Below are positions 48,159 through 62,858 of a stretch of 64,000 nt of DNA, piece after piece. The translations under genes and the position numbers were made by a program. The number at the start of each line of letters is the position of its first letter. Positions within the stretch are counted from its first letter, which is position 1. Below the pieces are notes generated by a model. The model did not search any database, was not told where the DNA came from, and saw only the letters and a list, made by a program, of their open reading frames with translations. The DNA is from Tachypleus tridentatus (lineage: Eukaryota; Arthropoda; Merostomata; Xiphosura; Limulidae): NCBI RefSeq assembly GCF_004210375.1, contig NW_027467782.1, positions 26,825,276-26,889,275 of the forward strand, given 5' to 3'.

Positions 48159-48648
48159 ATCAAACTGTAAGAGAGTCCAGCAATAAATGATCACACAGAG
48201 TCTAAGATCAGGCTTAAATTGCATATGTATAAAATGACCAGGCTTCAAAGAATTTGAGTACTAACTATAAAATTTTTCCTCATGATGTTACTACCACTCA
48301 CAAAAGAGATCCAAATGAAACAAAGGAAATTTGATGGGTGGAATTTTAACATCACAAACTAAGCAAACACACATGAGATGACAGTGAAGGATGAAGTTTG
48401 ATTAGAGCATGATCAGAATTTAAAATGCATGTGTCTCTCTCACTTAACTCAACTGAATAAACATAGACAAGGAATACGAATCCATCCCTCGTACAATACA
48501 CTAGCTGTATTGGGGGGTGACTCACACTACACAGTGCCACCATTGCTCTACTTTTCACCATATTGTATTGTGCTGTACATAATCACTGAAGAACTCTACA
48601 AGATACACCATCCAAGCAGTCAGGAACTGGTAAGTGGCAAGGACATCC

Positions 48649-48954
48649 TTATTCTACTTGAATGCAAATAAATGCCCAGATCCCCATTAAACATCTGCCG
48701 GAAAGAATTTTTCCTATAGACAGTGCAAGAGATGACTGTGAAACACGATTTTGAAAAGCTAACAAATGCAAGCCAAAGAAGTGGTCAGTTACTTCTTTGG
48801 TGCTGACGTTTTCCGTGATAGTCCATGGAATGGTACGGGCATGGTCGGGCAAATGAGTAAGTTTAATACCATGAAGATAATTAAGGTGGTCTTCCATAAC
48901 TCCCTTCCTCAAGAGTAGGCACTGTTCGAACCAGGACAAATGGGGTGTGGGCAT
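48649..48954 (-). other. Unidentified 101-codon open frame, doubtful, copy B
   Basis: This is the counterpart of 3326-3658. The N-terminal 93 residues are nearly the same, but the end differs because of the 32-bp indel. No domain recognised. Confidence 0.2.
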
Positions 48955-48959
48955 TTTCC

Positions 48960-51900
48960 TTAACCTACAGCCTAGTGTGAATCTTAGGAAATAATCATAC
49001 CATGGGAGGCAAAATCAATAGCTGGTGAAAGAATATAATGAAAAAACAGTGTACTTTTCTTTCTCAAAAACTGTGTGTAGATTGAAGAATATCAAGAACA
49101 AGGAGATGAAACTATCAAATCATGAAGACTGTTCATGAAGATGAATGTGTTTAGATTAATTCATAAGTCAACCTGAAGGTGCAAAAGAGACACAAGAAAG
49201 TAAGATAGATGACAAATGTGAGATAAAGTCTGCAAGCATCAATATCCAGGTAAGAATACATCAACATAAGGAGCTGGCAGACCTATCTAGTAAGTGTAGG
49301 AAGCAATAGGTCTCCAGATAAAGAATAAAAACAGTGATGGAAACCACAAAAAAAAGACATTCGTGCCATCTGATAATACATAAACCAGAAACAGCAGATT
49401 GTCCACATCCAAATAAGAATAGAGGTAAAAGATAGAAGGAGATAGGAGATAAAGAATGATCACTTTCCTGATAAGCTGAAGTATTGAAAAGAAAACTTTG
49501 ATCTGGGAGGAGAAATAAATAAGCATGGTGAAAAGGAGTGTGGAAAGAATTGACAACATATACATCCAAATGAAAGATACCACAGTTGAAAAGGAGAAAA
49601 AAAAAATGTCTTTAGAGAAAGATGGTACAGATATCAAGAAGCCAATGTTTCAAATAGGACATGTGTGAGAGCATGTAAAACTACATGAAAGTCTCAGTCA
49701 GGCAAAGAGATTAGTGAAGAAGGAATGACCAAACAAAGTGGAAAAAACAGAGGAAAGAAACACCTGATGGTAACAAGAAAGGATATGTGTAATTGACAAA
49801 TTTGTCCACTAATCAGTTATGGCAGAGACTGAAAATCCGTAATTGAACAATTATGTGAAAAAGGCCAAAATATGGACAATGTCAAGAAAACCTGGGAGTT
49901 GCAAATGGCAGATGGAACAACTATAAAGAACTTGCAACTTCCAGTGACAAAGTTCAAAGATGACAGGAACGGGATAAGAAGGCAAAACAATTCAAAAGTC
50001 CAGCCCACCAGGAAGTGGAGTAAACAAATTCGACACAAGAAGAAAGGGTGACACCACGTAAGGTTGGAGCAAGAAAGGGGGAAAGGGCAGAGGATAAGGG
50101 ATTTCAAAGCCAAATGAAGAGAAGAGGAACCAACAACAGGACCCAATGAGGAGTGTTATATATAAAGGCCTTGACAAAAGGAACAAGATGAAGAATGAAA
50201 TAGACATTCAGAAAAAGGTGAGAAAAGTCTTGGCTGAAAGCATCAACCATCAGAGATTAAGAAGGAACTGAAAATCAGATAAATGGAAGTTTGGTGTTGA
50301 TAGCAGTGGCAAAGGTATTAGGAGCATGCCCAATGAGAAAATGAGAGTGGAGTGACCACTCTGTAGGTAGAATCCAGTCTGGTCAAAAAAGGTGATCTGT
50401 TTTAAGGTTTAGAGCCATAGCAATTCAATTCAAGCTGTAAAGGAGATAAAGATATGATAAATCTGGTGAAGCATGACTTACAGAAGTTTCCTCAACTCTA
50501 AAGAGAGCCCAGAATAAGTGATATGAATCAATTTTTGTACTCACCTCAACAAAGTAGCCATGGATTAATCATAGGAACTGAAGGATCACAAAGAATAAAA
50601 AATCATAGCACATCTAAAAGCATTCTGAGAGGCAACATAACACTTCAAAGGCCCCACTGGATATAACAAATTATCAGAATACAATCAATTATAGAGGTGA
50701 GGAATGGCAGTTCATTCAGGAATATGAGCCATGAAAAATTGATGACCTGAGGGCAGTACAGATGGGGGGAAAAGTAAATAGCATGTTTATGAAATAATTG
50801 CTGAAATGGCTTTAAGGTTAGTGTAATGAGGTAAGAACATACACATATATATTCTTCTAAAACTTTTAGTGAGACAACAGATTTTAACTCAATTTACATC
50901 ATTAACATTGTTCAATTATCAAGACATCTCAAATGTATTCAAAATACTAGTTCTATTATGTGCTGCATTATCCAGTTGTGCAGCTCATATTGATCCAAAA
51001 GCATTTACACTGTCCTCTGTACGTTATTGTGCATACATATTGTTGACTTACTGACAAAAAATTGTAGGATTTAGGAAAGAGTATCCACTTTGGGCCTTCA
51101 TCTATGTTCAGTTTGTTTCCAACTCCAGTCACCAAAAAAATGAAAGTCTGGCTGTAGACACAAAATTTGGCTCAAGACATAGCAAGCCTGGATAGTGGCT
51201 CACCTAACATGCTGCACATGGAAGACATATTGAGATAAATTCAAATGCAGATATGTCAAAAAACACTGTTCAAACGTCTTGTTCTCTTCTCCTTTTCCAA
51301 CAGAAGCTGAGGTAATATCACAACCTTTTATGGGTACACATTTGAGGCAATGATGCAAGCAGTAATAAAATAGTAGTGTCAACCAACACTAAATGTTAGC
51401 CAGAGTTCCAAAACGTGTAGGTTGTGCAACTTGGACCTCGCAAATGCAACAACATTCACATTAGCATCTTCATGCCTGCATGGATCATCAATGTCTTGTA
51501 AACACATGATCAAACTGAGTGATGTACAACTCCATCTTACCAATAACATGACCAAGTTAAGTGTTGTACAACCCCATCCTCTTAATGCAAATCACAAAAA
51601 AGTTTGTGGGTGAGATAACAAAAGACCTCCTGTTCCACTGTTGCAGAGATAAGCAGCCCAATCTTTCGGAACGGTTGTTTTGTACGAGACCTACCTCTGG
51701 AGCTTATCCCATGAACATTCCATTGTCTATTAAACTGAACTATTGGCTATATATTTGTCCCAAACATACAGACTATGAATATTTTAAAGTTTTAACCTGA
51801 TGAGAGTACAAAGTTAGTATCTATATATACTTCAAAAATTCTAGCACTACTTGATTTACCATGTTTATAATACTTCTTTCACCAAAAATGTTCATACTAA

Positions 51901-53970
51901 CTTTTGGAGATAATCCAATGGAAATACTGTTGCAAATTACTTCAAAAATAGTGCAAAGTTTTACAAGTAGTAAGTGTCATTATTGTGCTGCAACAGAAAT
52001 TTTTGCTACTGTAGAATAATGATCCAAGTTACCTACAACTGTTTTTCAGACAAAACCTTCCCCCTTTGTATCAGGCACATTTGATGTCAGTTACCAATCT
52101 TTAATCTCTATTATTTTATTTACGGAGTTATGATAGCAGAATTTGTGATAAACATGACCATGGGTCCTACAAAATAAATCCACTTTTTTATCCTCATTCA
52201 GATAAGAAATGAAGTCACCAGCTAAAAAATATTAAAAACAAGCAAAACAATTCTGGTAAGTTTTGCTTTGTTAGAAAGAAATATGGCAGTAACTATCATA
52301 AGAAATATTTTACAAAATGGTATGTGGCATTTCCTTAAACTTCTCTAGCAGGACAAGCACCATAACATAAGTTCAGAAATTCTTCCGTAATAAAGGTATG
52401 ATTGATGTACATAATTTCAAGTTTTGCCAGAGAGAGTAACAAGTTGCTAGATGAAAAAAGAATTGTCATGACAATCATTTTTTGGTTTTCTAAATCACAT
52501 TTAACTTAATTAATATTATATGCAGCTCCTTACAAAAGCTTTCTGAAAAGTCAACTTAAATCTACTTTTCATCATTATTCAGATAAGAAATAAAGTCTTC
52601 AACAAAACTTGACAGGCAAAATTTTTCCTTTGTAAAACAATTTTGTCAGGTTTTACTTTTATTATTAAGTCAAAATATGGCAGTATAAATTAAAATGAAT
52701 GATTAAAACAATGGTTAATGATGTTTTACTGAAGTCCATTATCAAGAACAGCACAACAATAAGCTTCGCAATTCTGAAAAGGAGTTAGTGTGTAGTTGTC
52801 TATAAATTTTACAAGCTTACACCTTATTTTGAAACCTAAACTCTTGACCTATCATAGCTACCCTAACCAGTCTTTACCCAACTGAGAGTCGTACAATAAC
52901 CATGCTTTACATTTAACTATTTCTGCCTCTCTTTCAAAGAACTTGAGATTGTGGGAATACTGGTAATGTCTCATCAGGTTTTGAAAATAAAGGACAATGT
53001 CTCACCCAAATATTTTTATATGATCTGTGTTTTTATCTGTTTTTTATTACTTTTTTGAAGCATTTTGAAAGTTTGTTTGCCTGTTTTAAAGCAAGAATTT
53101 GACTATGTGAGGAAAATTAGTTCAAAAGAATGTTTCCAAATGAAAATTTAGGTAGGTAATTTGGTAATTATAATTTGTATTTTTCAGGATAAGAAATTAA
53201 ACATTGTTGCATAAAATTAGAATCTCATCAGAAAGAAATGGTTCTATTGCAATAAAGCATTTGTCAAACACATTTTTTCAGTTGAATACAAGAGACTAAA
53301 AAGTTTATTTTTGGAAAATGCAAGACATTTATATGAAAAAATTTGTCTGAACATAAAACAAAAAATGATGGTTTACTTCATGTAAAGAAAAACATAGAGC
53401 AACCACCCACAACTGAAACATTGTTCAAACACATTTCTTAAATATTTAGAAAAACTGAAGAAATTTTGGTGGTCGACTTCATTTGATTACTGCATTCAAG
53501 TCTTGTTCTAATTTTTCATAAAGTATGCATCTTATATTTTATTAAAGTAATCCCAAATTTTTGCAATACTGTACTTATGAACAGGAATGTAACATCATAA
53601 GTTTTGTTTTAGAGCACAAGTCAGTGATCATGAAAATAAGAAATTGTCCTGGATCCTAAGATTATTGGCATCTATCATATTCATTACAGAAGATTTTAAA
53701 CTTAAGATGTAAATGCTTTTAATATGCTATCCCTGCCTTAGAACTTCAAGAACACACTACTGACCATCATTTTAATTATTCCTTTTAATCAAGACAACCA
53801 TATTCCCTCTTATTAAATAAAGTAAAATCAAAACAGGACAAAACAGGTTTAAAAAGAAAGAGCCCCTACCTTATTAATCTGTTGATTGACAATTTATTAT
53901 CTAAGTGAGGATGAAAGAAATGATTTAGTTTTAACATAATAATCAGAAAGCTTTTTTAAGGTGTCACATA
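48960..53970. other. Copy B counterpart of 3660-8690, nothing recognised
   Basis: It has the same purine-rich and then AT-rich character as copy A, with scattered substitutions and small indels. The most visible is a loss of about 20 bp near 50130 that disrupts a plus-strand frame open in copy A. Confidence 0.4.
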
Positions 53971-54968
53971 GAGTACCAGTGCAGAAAAATTACCTCAGTC
54001 ATGCAGCTGGATAAGTTATTTAAATGGATTGAAGACAGGCTATGTGGAAGGATGGGAAAAGTTAACAGAGTTCAGACAAACTAATGTTACAAATAGTGTG
54101 ACCTGTGATAGGATCACTGCTTTCCTCATTTACATTACTGAAACACTGTTAATTAAGTTTACAGAAGATACAAACATCTTCAGTCAGAAATGATTTGATT
54201 TTGCACAAACTTAGATTAGTTGATTGTTAGGTAAATACATGACAAATGGTATATAATTATAACATATAATTATAATGTTATGCACTGGGATTACCACTAC
54301 AAGTTAATGATAAACTTTAGATTGGAATGCTTTTAATTATGTTCATGAAATTAATGACTCAGGGCACTGGCTGAATTCTTAAGCCTTCGTGACAGTGTTC
54401 TATTACATATGGTAAATTTTGGGTTGAATATACTGATTATCAGTCTCAGATGGCTACAGTATCATTAATCACTATTCAGGCATCATCTGGAGCACTGCAT
54501 GCAGTTTTGGTCTCCATATTGTAATAAGTACATTGAGTTGATAGATATAATTCAGAGAAAGGTCACAAGGATATTATTTCTTGGATAGATAGGTTGAACT
54601 ATGATGACAGATTCTTATTTCTTAATTACTTTTCTCACGTAAAGAGAAGGCCCAAAAATGATTTGAAAAATTCAAAACTATCAAGTAAATAGATCAACCT
54701 TTTTTGTTTGTTAAATTCTAAGGATGGTAGGTCAAACAAGAGTTCACAAATTTAAGATCTGGAAAGGTCAAACTCATCTCCAGTTGAGGATTTTTTCTTT
54801 CAATAGGGTGGTGAATGTGGGGAAGAATCTGTCATCTATAATGCAATTCTACAGAAGTTTAAGAAAAAGAGCTGTTGAACATTTGGAGGTGGATTTAATA
54901 ATTAAGTTTTATAAGGAAGGTTGGGAGTTAAGAGATAATAGTACTAAAATAAGCAAAATTACCTAGTG
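53970..54968 (+). mobile_element. CR1/L2-type LINE relic, 3' end of RT ORF, copy B
   Basis: This is the copy B counterpart of 8690-9687, including the 80-codon C-terminal frame at 54724-54966 with one substitution (S for M near its end). It is followed directly by the hAT element. Confidence 0.8.
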
Positions 54969-57788
54969 AGGGGGTTTCCAACGTAAGAGTGCCCGAGGGC
55001 CACAACTACAGTCACAAGTCTAGTGGTGGGCGGCATTATATTTTTGTCAAATTAGGGCTTGTTAGTGTATTACATAATGCAAAATAAAGAGTAATAGATC
55101 CATGGTAGGGTTAATTTATGTCCTTTCAACATAGTAAAATGAGTTATGATTGGGGAAGGAGTTAATCTGAATGGGACTTACTTTATGTTACATGATATTT
55201 GGATGGACATATTTTCAAAAAAAGATGTATTTCATTGTGAAAATAAAAGGAAAATATAACTTAAACATGTTCAATTATGTAATGAATAATTTTATTGAAA
55301 AAAATGCTGCATATAAAAGAAATTAGAATAGCAAACATATCTATGATATTTAATAAACTAAGTACATAAAAGTTTCAATGTGAACTATGAGGTCGCTCAG
55401 CAACACTGACCAAAGCAGGTTTGTTGACATGGAGTTCTGTCATTGCTAGTCTTAGGAGGTGAAGTAGAGAAGAATCTGTGAGGCGACATCTGTTGTGGTT
55501 CTTAATGAATTTCATAGTGGAGAACACACTTTCACATATATATATGTGCTACCAAACATTGATGTAATTTTCTGTCCAAAGTACACAGATTTGAAAATAG
55601 ATTTTTTGAAAGTAGTTTAAAGAAATCTGGTCCTTCTTCTTGTCTGGTTTGCAGAAAGGGATCAGCTTGCAAATCACATAATTCAAGTTGAACATCAGCT
55701 TGTTGATTTTCTGTTAACACAAAGAGGATTATTGAACAGCTCTATCCTGCTTTTTATAATTTCAAATTCTTCGAATCTTGCATTAAACACATCAATAATA
55801 TCTTCAAAATTTACACAAAATTCTAAAAAATCAAGTGACTCATCATCTTTGAACTGTTCTATTAATTACTGACAACTCAGAAAGTGGCCCAAGTCATTGT
55901 TTTCTAAGTAAACTTTGAAAATTCTTAACTTCTTTTGAAACCCATTTATGTTTCCCATTAAATCTGATATCATCTAGTTCTGCCCCTCGAGCTTTAGGTT
56001 GAGATCGTTAAGGTGAGTGGTGATGTCTATGAGAAAAGCCAGTTGTATCAGAAAATCCTTACTTTTGAGCTCTTCTTCCAATTGTGTTGTATCTGATGAA
56101 ACAAATTGATTGAGGAATACAGGGATTTCTTTCCTTATTCCAAAATATTGTTCACAACACTTTCGGGCACTGAGCCACCTTACTTGGTTTTAAAGTCAAT
56201 ATATGCTGCTTCCATATCCTCCAAGAATTGCTTTAGCTGCCAATGTAAAAAAGCTTTGTTTCCTCCTCTTATCAGGTAAATAACTTTAACAAATTTAAAA
56301 CTTTGTTTTGATTCACTGATTTCCACCACAAAGCTCCTTGATGAATAACACAATGAAATGTTGGGCAAGTTACTTAATTTTCCTTAAAAAACCAACAAAG
56401 CCTAATTTTTTCCAATCTTTGCAGGTGTGCCATCTGTCACTATTGCTGAACACTTATTGAAACCTCCGATTTTATCAACTGAATTTTCACTGCCTTGAAG
56501 ATATCCTTTCCTTTTGCGGCCCCATGAAGAGCTCATACATTCAATAATACCTCTTTCTTTGAAATATCTTCAACAACACATACAAATATTAACAGCTGAC
56601 TAACATCTGCTTCATCAGTACTTTCGTCAAGACAGAGAGAAATAAGTACTTTTTTCCCAGTCCAACAAGCGAGTTTTCTAATTGTTCTCCCATATCAGTG
56701 ACCCTTCTTTGTATGGTTTGGTTGGAAAGTGGCACTGATTAAAATTTCTCAGCAGTTTTGGCATCCCAAAACACCTTTGCCATTTCAACAGCACATTTCT
56801 TTATTAAACTGCTATCAATAAAAGGTTTCTTTGCCCTTGCAAGGTCAAGAGAAATGATGTATGAAGCATATGAAGTAGATGTCTGGCTTTCTGACAACTT
56901 GCTAAACATATTCGTTTGTTGTTTTAATTTCTTGCTGAAATCCACAATCTGAACTTTGAGTTTCTCCTTCATACTTTTTATACTTTTATTCGTGCATAGT
57001 TGAATAATGTTTTTTCACATTAAATTCTTTGGGCATTGATATAATTTGCATACAAATCAAACACTACAACTTGCCAATATTGTTTGTAATTAAATAATCA
57101 AGTTCCCAACATTCCTGGTACACTATTTTCACTGTTAATCTTACGTTTCTTAAAAAGTTTGTTCATTTTTATATTTAACATGGAATTAAACAGTGATAAT
57201 TTACAACATATCGACCACCACAACAGCAAACAGACAGACTGGCAACAGCCACCAGCTGGGCAAGTTCACTTTGTCTAGCAGAAAGGAGGGAGTATATAAC
57301 TCAGTGAATCCACTTTGTCTAGCAGGGGGAATGATGGTATACTATGTTCACTTTGTCTAGTAGAAGGGAGGGAGTATACAACTCAGTGAATCCACTTTGT
57401 CTAGCAGGGGGAATGATGGTATACTATGTTCACTTTGTCTAGCAGAAGGGAGGGAGTATATAACTCAGTGAATCCACTTTATCTAGCAGGGGGAATGATG
57501 GTATACTATGTTGAGGTGTATGTGACATAATTTAAAAGCTCTTACTATCAAGTTATTACTGTAAAATTATAGAGGCATAATTAATAAACATATAGGTGCT
57601 GACAAAATAAATTTTAAAATTCATTAGTGAATACTAGTTGGAGCTTTCATGCATTTTTACCTCACAAGTAAGAATTTTTCATTTCTTCATTACAAAAAAA
57701 AATATTATAAAAGTAGGTTATGTTTCAATTGACTTTCGCAGGCCACATAAAACCATGCAGCCTGCGTGCCACCTGTTGCAAATCTCTG
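54969..57788 (-). mobile_element. hAT DNA transposon, copy B
   Basis: This is the counterpart of 9688-12582, with the same transposase fragments (56972-56739, 56368-56180, 55720-55532 and others) and the same minisatellite with one unit fewer. The first C of the left terminus is lost. Its flanks keep a recognisable 8-bp target-site duplication, ACCTAGTG on the left (54961-54968) and ATCTGGTG on the right (57789-57796). Six of eight bases match and both differences are transitions. Eight base pairs is the hAT standard. Confidence 0.88.
57265..57510 (+). repeat. Minisatellite inside the hAT, three units of about 82 bp
   Basis: This is the counterpart of 11985-12304 with one unit fewer. The composite two-half unit structure is identical. 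Confidence 0.93.
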
Positions 57789-57796
57789 ATCTGGTG

Positions 57797-58038
57797 GATC
57801 GATGGGATAACAGCATCTGAAGACAATACAAATAGAGGACACAAGTTTAGGATTTGGAAAAACAGACTTGGCTTCAGTTAATACATTTTATTTACATAAC
57901 AGGATGACTGACTCAAGGAGTGTGTTACTACTGGCAATAGTGAAGGTTGGCACTTTACAAGAGTTTATTGATGGGTTTACAGTCTTACTTTCTCACAAGT
58001 GGATATGTAAGGAGAGCTTTGTAAAACCAACCAAATAG
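57797..58038 (+). mobile_element. CR1/L2-type LINE relic, C-terminal tail, copy B
   Basis: This is the counterpart of 12591-12830, with the same degraded C-terminal block directly to the right of the hAT. Confidence 0.65.
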
Positions 58039-59256
58039 TCCTCTGTTGTCATACTATTGTTATATATTACAAGTACATAAAGTAATATCTTAAGAATGGA
58101 ATCCTATTAAGTCAAGAATTATGAAGAAAAAATGCACAATATTAGAAAGCTGTAACTCATTAAGTGTTTGAAGTCAACATATTTCATTGAGGATTTTTTT
58201 AGTTAAATGCTTATGAAATACACTCTGAAAACAACTTAAACTGAGATCCTTTTTGAGCAAGAAATATAAAACATGTAACTTGTTTAATAAAATATTTTAT
58301 TCATCAAAAAAGCTGTATTTTGTAAACTATTCAAAGCAAATAATGAAATTGTTGTTAAAGCACAACTGATAAATTTAAAATAATTTTGAAAGCAAGTTAT
58401 AATTCATTTTGCAAAAGACAAGCAATAGACATTAATCATTATGTTTTTCACACATAATAAACATAACACCAAGAAATGTGTAAACTGTAATCACTGTAAA
58501 GAGACTGTTGTGTGAATCAACCTATTTTCTGTTGATTCCAACTGTACTGTAGAAAATAAATTTTTTATTTCAATAACAAATTCATTTATTTTCTGGTTAT
58601 TTCTCAAAGAAACATTCTCAACAGTGTTTGTTTTGATTTGATTATTTGTTTATAATGTTATGTCTATTATCACCTTATAAAGTATTCACAATTATGAGGA
58701 TAATTTGTAATTGGTTGATTTACTACCCTGTGATGCTAAGTCATTGGTCAAAGATTAGCACATTTTATCAATCAACTGTCAGTGTAAAGATGGCTATGAA
58801 GAATGTTTATAAAGAATGCACCATCTGATGGTACACCATGATTTTATTACTTACACTTAGTGTTTGGTAGCTTAAATATCTTGTCAAAATCTGGGTATCA
58901 GTTAATCTGAAAATGTCTGAAGGTTATTGATGGTGCTATTATTTTTATAGTCTGTTACTATTTGTTAAAAGTAGTGCTCATCAACAATGCTAAAATTTAG
59001 AGGAGGAAAAATTTAAATCAAATTATATGCTATAAAAATATTTACCCAAAACAATACTATTTCTTCATTAAAATACATAAATAAAATAACACATATAATA
59101 GAAACTTGCAAATTGATTATATATTTACTATAGTGTAATTTTAAAGACTTTGTTGTTGTTTTTTTCCAATTATGAACTAATAAATGCTCCATGGTATGAA
59201 CTTCACCTTAGCAAATGGGAGCTACTGCTACACCTGTATTGTCATTTCTACAATAA

Positions 59257-59513
59257 TTGGTCCAGTAATTAGGTCACTCAGTTTGCAACTGAGAGTTGAG
59301 GTGCCATTTCTCATCCTTCAACATGCTCACTCTTACAACCATGGAACATTATATGCAACACTTAATCCCACTACTCATTTGTAAACAGTAGCTAAAGAGT
59401 TGGTAGTGTCGACAAACTACATTCTCTCTAGTCTATTACTTAAACATTATGGACGATTATTACAAGTGGCCTTGTGTGGCTTTGTATGAAATTTCAAACT
59501 AAACTAACTAAAA
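59257..59513 (+). repeat. Old tRNA-Thr-type SINE, copy B
   Basis: This is the counterpart of 14046-14302, virtually identical. Confidence 0.7.
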
Positions 59514-59947
59514 GAACACTATGTATCATCTTAAACAGAAAACATGCAGACAATAGTAATAACACAGTAAGCAATATGAACCATTTAACCTTTACAGGTA
59601 GTTACATATTTCTAGAATATTTCACTACCAAAGTTAATTTCTACAGCAACAATAAATGAATAACATTAGTAATGCTATTACTGGTACAAACAGCAGTGCT
59701 GTCAGAAGGGGTATTAAGGCCGTGTTTTCTATTTGCAGAACCATGTCGGCTGTAATGCGCTATTATAATTAAATACACCTTATAATTAGTATGCTTGCTG
59801 CTGACACTGTCAATGACAGTTCTAATACTAAACACTAGAAATATAACCTTGGTATATTGAAAACATTACGTTAGGCTAATCGCTGTTTAACTTGTACTTC
59901 GAGTTTAATGAACTTATTTTCTTATAGGAATTATCTTTCTCAGCTTT

Positions 59948-60036
59948 TCATGATGACGAGAAATCCACCTGAAGTGAAAATGTATTCTCAAGATGGCTGG
60001 TATGGATAGTAAAACTTTAATTAAAATACAGTTCTG
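59948..60036 (-). mobile_element. Penelope-like element terminal fragment, copy B
   Basis: This is the counterpart of 14735-14825. Confidence 0.55.
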
Positions 60037-60571
60037 TACTTTTAAGTTTCATCTTTTTCCTCTTACGTCTTTGAATCTATTTAATTCATCTCACATAATT
60101 AAATAATAAGATAAATAACTTTTACTTTCTTACCTTTACACAGTATCAAAATATGTGTATCCATTGTAGCATTTGTAGTTGTACAGAACGTTAGGTTTGC
60201 TTCCAGGAAATTTATATTAGATTTAATCAGTTCTGCTACGAGTAGATATATCTTAGAGCTTCATAACAAACAAGAGCAAAAGTATCGTTATTTGCAACAC
60301 AGCACACTTTTGTTTTTGAAATGTAAGTTTTTCTAAAATTTATAATAAATCAAGTCCTACTAACTCAAACGCATGTATAATAACATTCTAATACCAACTT
60401 CTAACAGTAACACTTTAATTCGCGCCATTTGTATACTTCGCCATCTGTCCTTTAAAAACCGACACACTCGAAAAGAAAAAAAATTGACAAAACAATGCTT
60501 CAGCTAAAACACTCGCTTGATTGTTTTGTTTGGGACTGTATTTTTGCTGACATTTTAAAGTAAAAATAATC

Positions 60572-60685
60572 TTGTTTGTTTTGTTGTTAAATACAAAGAT
60601 ACACAATGCATCATCTGCCCACCTTGGGTATCGAAACCTGATTTTAACAGAAAAGCACTCAGACACTCACCGCTTAGCTTGTGGG
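60572..60685 (-). repeat. Short tRNA-derived SINE (family 2), copy B
   Basis: This is the counterpart of 15362-15473. Confidence 0.65.
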
Positions 60686-61435
60686 TGAAAATAGCTCTCG
60701 TGTTCCTTCCATAATTCGACTTTTATTTCAGACGAATCAGCAAGAGAGCAGAGAGAGAAACAGACACGTACTTCACAACTTCGTATCTATCTTACTCCAG
60801 TAAGTGGACCCATACTGTTTGCTTTAAGTGAAATCTGTGAGTCAGAAAATGCAACAGAGAAGTAAGTAAAGTGAAATTTTGATGCTGTTGCTAGATTATT
60901 AGCGTTTTAACATTATCAGTCATATGTCACCCATAACCCGTTGTGGGTTTTCTAATTTTATATTAACTAAGTCTTCCGCTTTTCTATAGCATTGCAAAAC
61001 TTCCGGTTTATCTGCCAATTAGAATTTCTTAAGCTTTCGCATTTACCCTTGATATTTTATTTATGGCTAAACATGAATAGTCTATTTACGTTTTAGAAAA
61101 CCTTGATTCAAAAATTCACGTTTGAGGTCAATAAATCCAGATAATGTTTCAAAAAGTTATAACGAATATAACACAGTGTAAAGGTCTTAAATGCTCGCTG
61201 TGTAATCTCCTAATGTTGATATTAAATTAGAACGTATTTCACTTCACATTCAAAAGACTGTTTTCATATATTAATATATCCATCATTTTATGAAAAACAA
61301 TTCTGTCAAATGGAAAATTCCTAGATTAAAAATGACTTTGGGTAAGTTTTATGTTAAAATTTCTTAATTATAATTGATTTTCTTTACAAAATGTTTTCCA
61401 GGTATTCTGTATAAGAAATTCTCACTAACTTACAA

Positions 61436-61563
61436 CCCTCCCTCCGTGGCACAGAGGCATGTCTGCGGACTTATAACGTTACAATCCGGATTTCAATACC
61501 TGTGGTGGGTAGAGTATAAGTAGCCCGTTGTGTAGCTTTGTGTTTAATTACAATCAAACAAAA
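61436..61563 (+). repeat. Short tRNA-derived SINE (family 2), copy B
   Basis: This is the counterpart of 16223-16350. Confidence 0.8.
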
Positions 61564-61991
61564 ATCACTTACACTTTATTGTTTAATATTTTTATAGGTT
61601 TGAAGTCCATATGTCCTGATGGTTTTTCAAAACAATTACACTGTGTAACATAAATTTTGTTCCTGGATAATGAGTGCTATTTTTTAATTGCTTATGTTGT
61701 AAAAGTATAGAAAATGGCCATTATTCCATTCAAACTTTGCTTTTGTGACCTGGATAATGAAATTTAGAAATTAACCTATTTCCTATGAAAAACAGGCAAA
61801 TTTGCACGTGTTCATTTACACAAGGTCTGAATAAAATAACATATGAATCAAGATTTCCATGTATTTATACTAAAGTTATACAAAAATGTTTAGAAGTGAG
61901 TAGTTTTTCGAGATTTGCAACTGTAATGTAAATCACTTTCACATAACAGCCTCCAAATATAGTCTTCCATCATGTTTTCGTTATACGCTTC

Positions 61992-62761
61992 TTAGTAGCG
62001 GCGTTCAAAGTTCAGTATATCTTGGTGGAAGCGCTCGCCTTCCTCCTCTAAGGATGCTCCCATGTTCTCCTTAAATTTATCACGGTGAGCGTTAAGGATA
62101 TGGACTTTCAGGGGCATCCTGCAGCCCATTTTACCGTAGTTCTTCACCAGAGTCTCAACCAGTTCTACATGATTTTGAACCTTGTGATTGCCCAAAAAAC
62201 CTTGAATCACTGCGACAAATCTGCCCCAAGCTTTATTTCCTTCCTACTGGACTTCTTGAGGAATTCTGCGCACTCGAGGATCTTTATTTGTGGTCCAACG
62301 AAAACACCAGCTTTGACCTTTGCCTGAGACAGCTTAGGGAAGAAGTCTCGAAGGTACTTGAAGGCTGCAGACTCCTTATCAAAAGCTATGACAATTTGTT
62401 TCATCAGATCCAATTTTATGTGCAATGGTGGAAACTACACCTTCTGGAGGTCCACTAGTGGCTCACACTTGATATTGCACCTCCACACAGAGAATTCAGT
62501 CCGTTGTGGCCAGTGCTTCCTGTTGTGGTGTGCTGTAATGTCCTTGCTGTCCCAGAGGCAAAGGTAAGAGGAATACTTGGTAAAGCCTCCTTGGAGACCA
62601 ATCAGGAATGCCACCATTTTGAAGTCTCCGATAACCTCCCATCCATACTCATCATACTTCAAAGCTTCTAGCAAGGTCTTGACGCTGTTGTATTCCTCTT
62701 TGAGGTGCACCGAATAAGCCAGGGAAAGAGATAGATTATTATTCCCGTTATGGAGCAGCAC
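61992..62761 (-). pseudogene. Dispersed conserved gene family of unknown function, copy B
   Basis: This is the counterpart of 16780-17549 with the same three pieces and motifs (GGFTKYSSYLCLWDSKD, HIKLDLMKQIVIAF, GERFHQDILNFERRY). It has a few substitutions relative to copy A. At one position copy B reads CLWDSKD where copy A reads CLWVSKD. It is also broken. Confidence 0.72.
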
Positions 62762-62772
62762 AGCTTTAAGGC

Positions 62773-62825
62773 TTCTACAACATTCTAGTAAGTTCTTGAA
62801 TATTCTTGTAAGTTCGTGAAAATTC
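62773..62825. promoter_or_regulatory. Heat-shock-element array, copy B
   Basis: This has the same 11-position array as 17561-17613, with units at 62773 to 62823. One unit is changed (GTA at 62788 in place of GAA), leaving eight exact units. The secondary GAAnnTTCnnGAA near 62857-62869 is retained. Confidence 0.78.
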
Positions 62826-62858
62826 TCTATTAGTTACTCAGCGCTGAATCTACCTGGA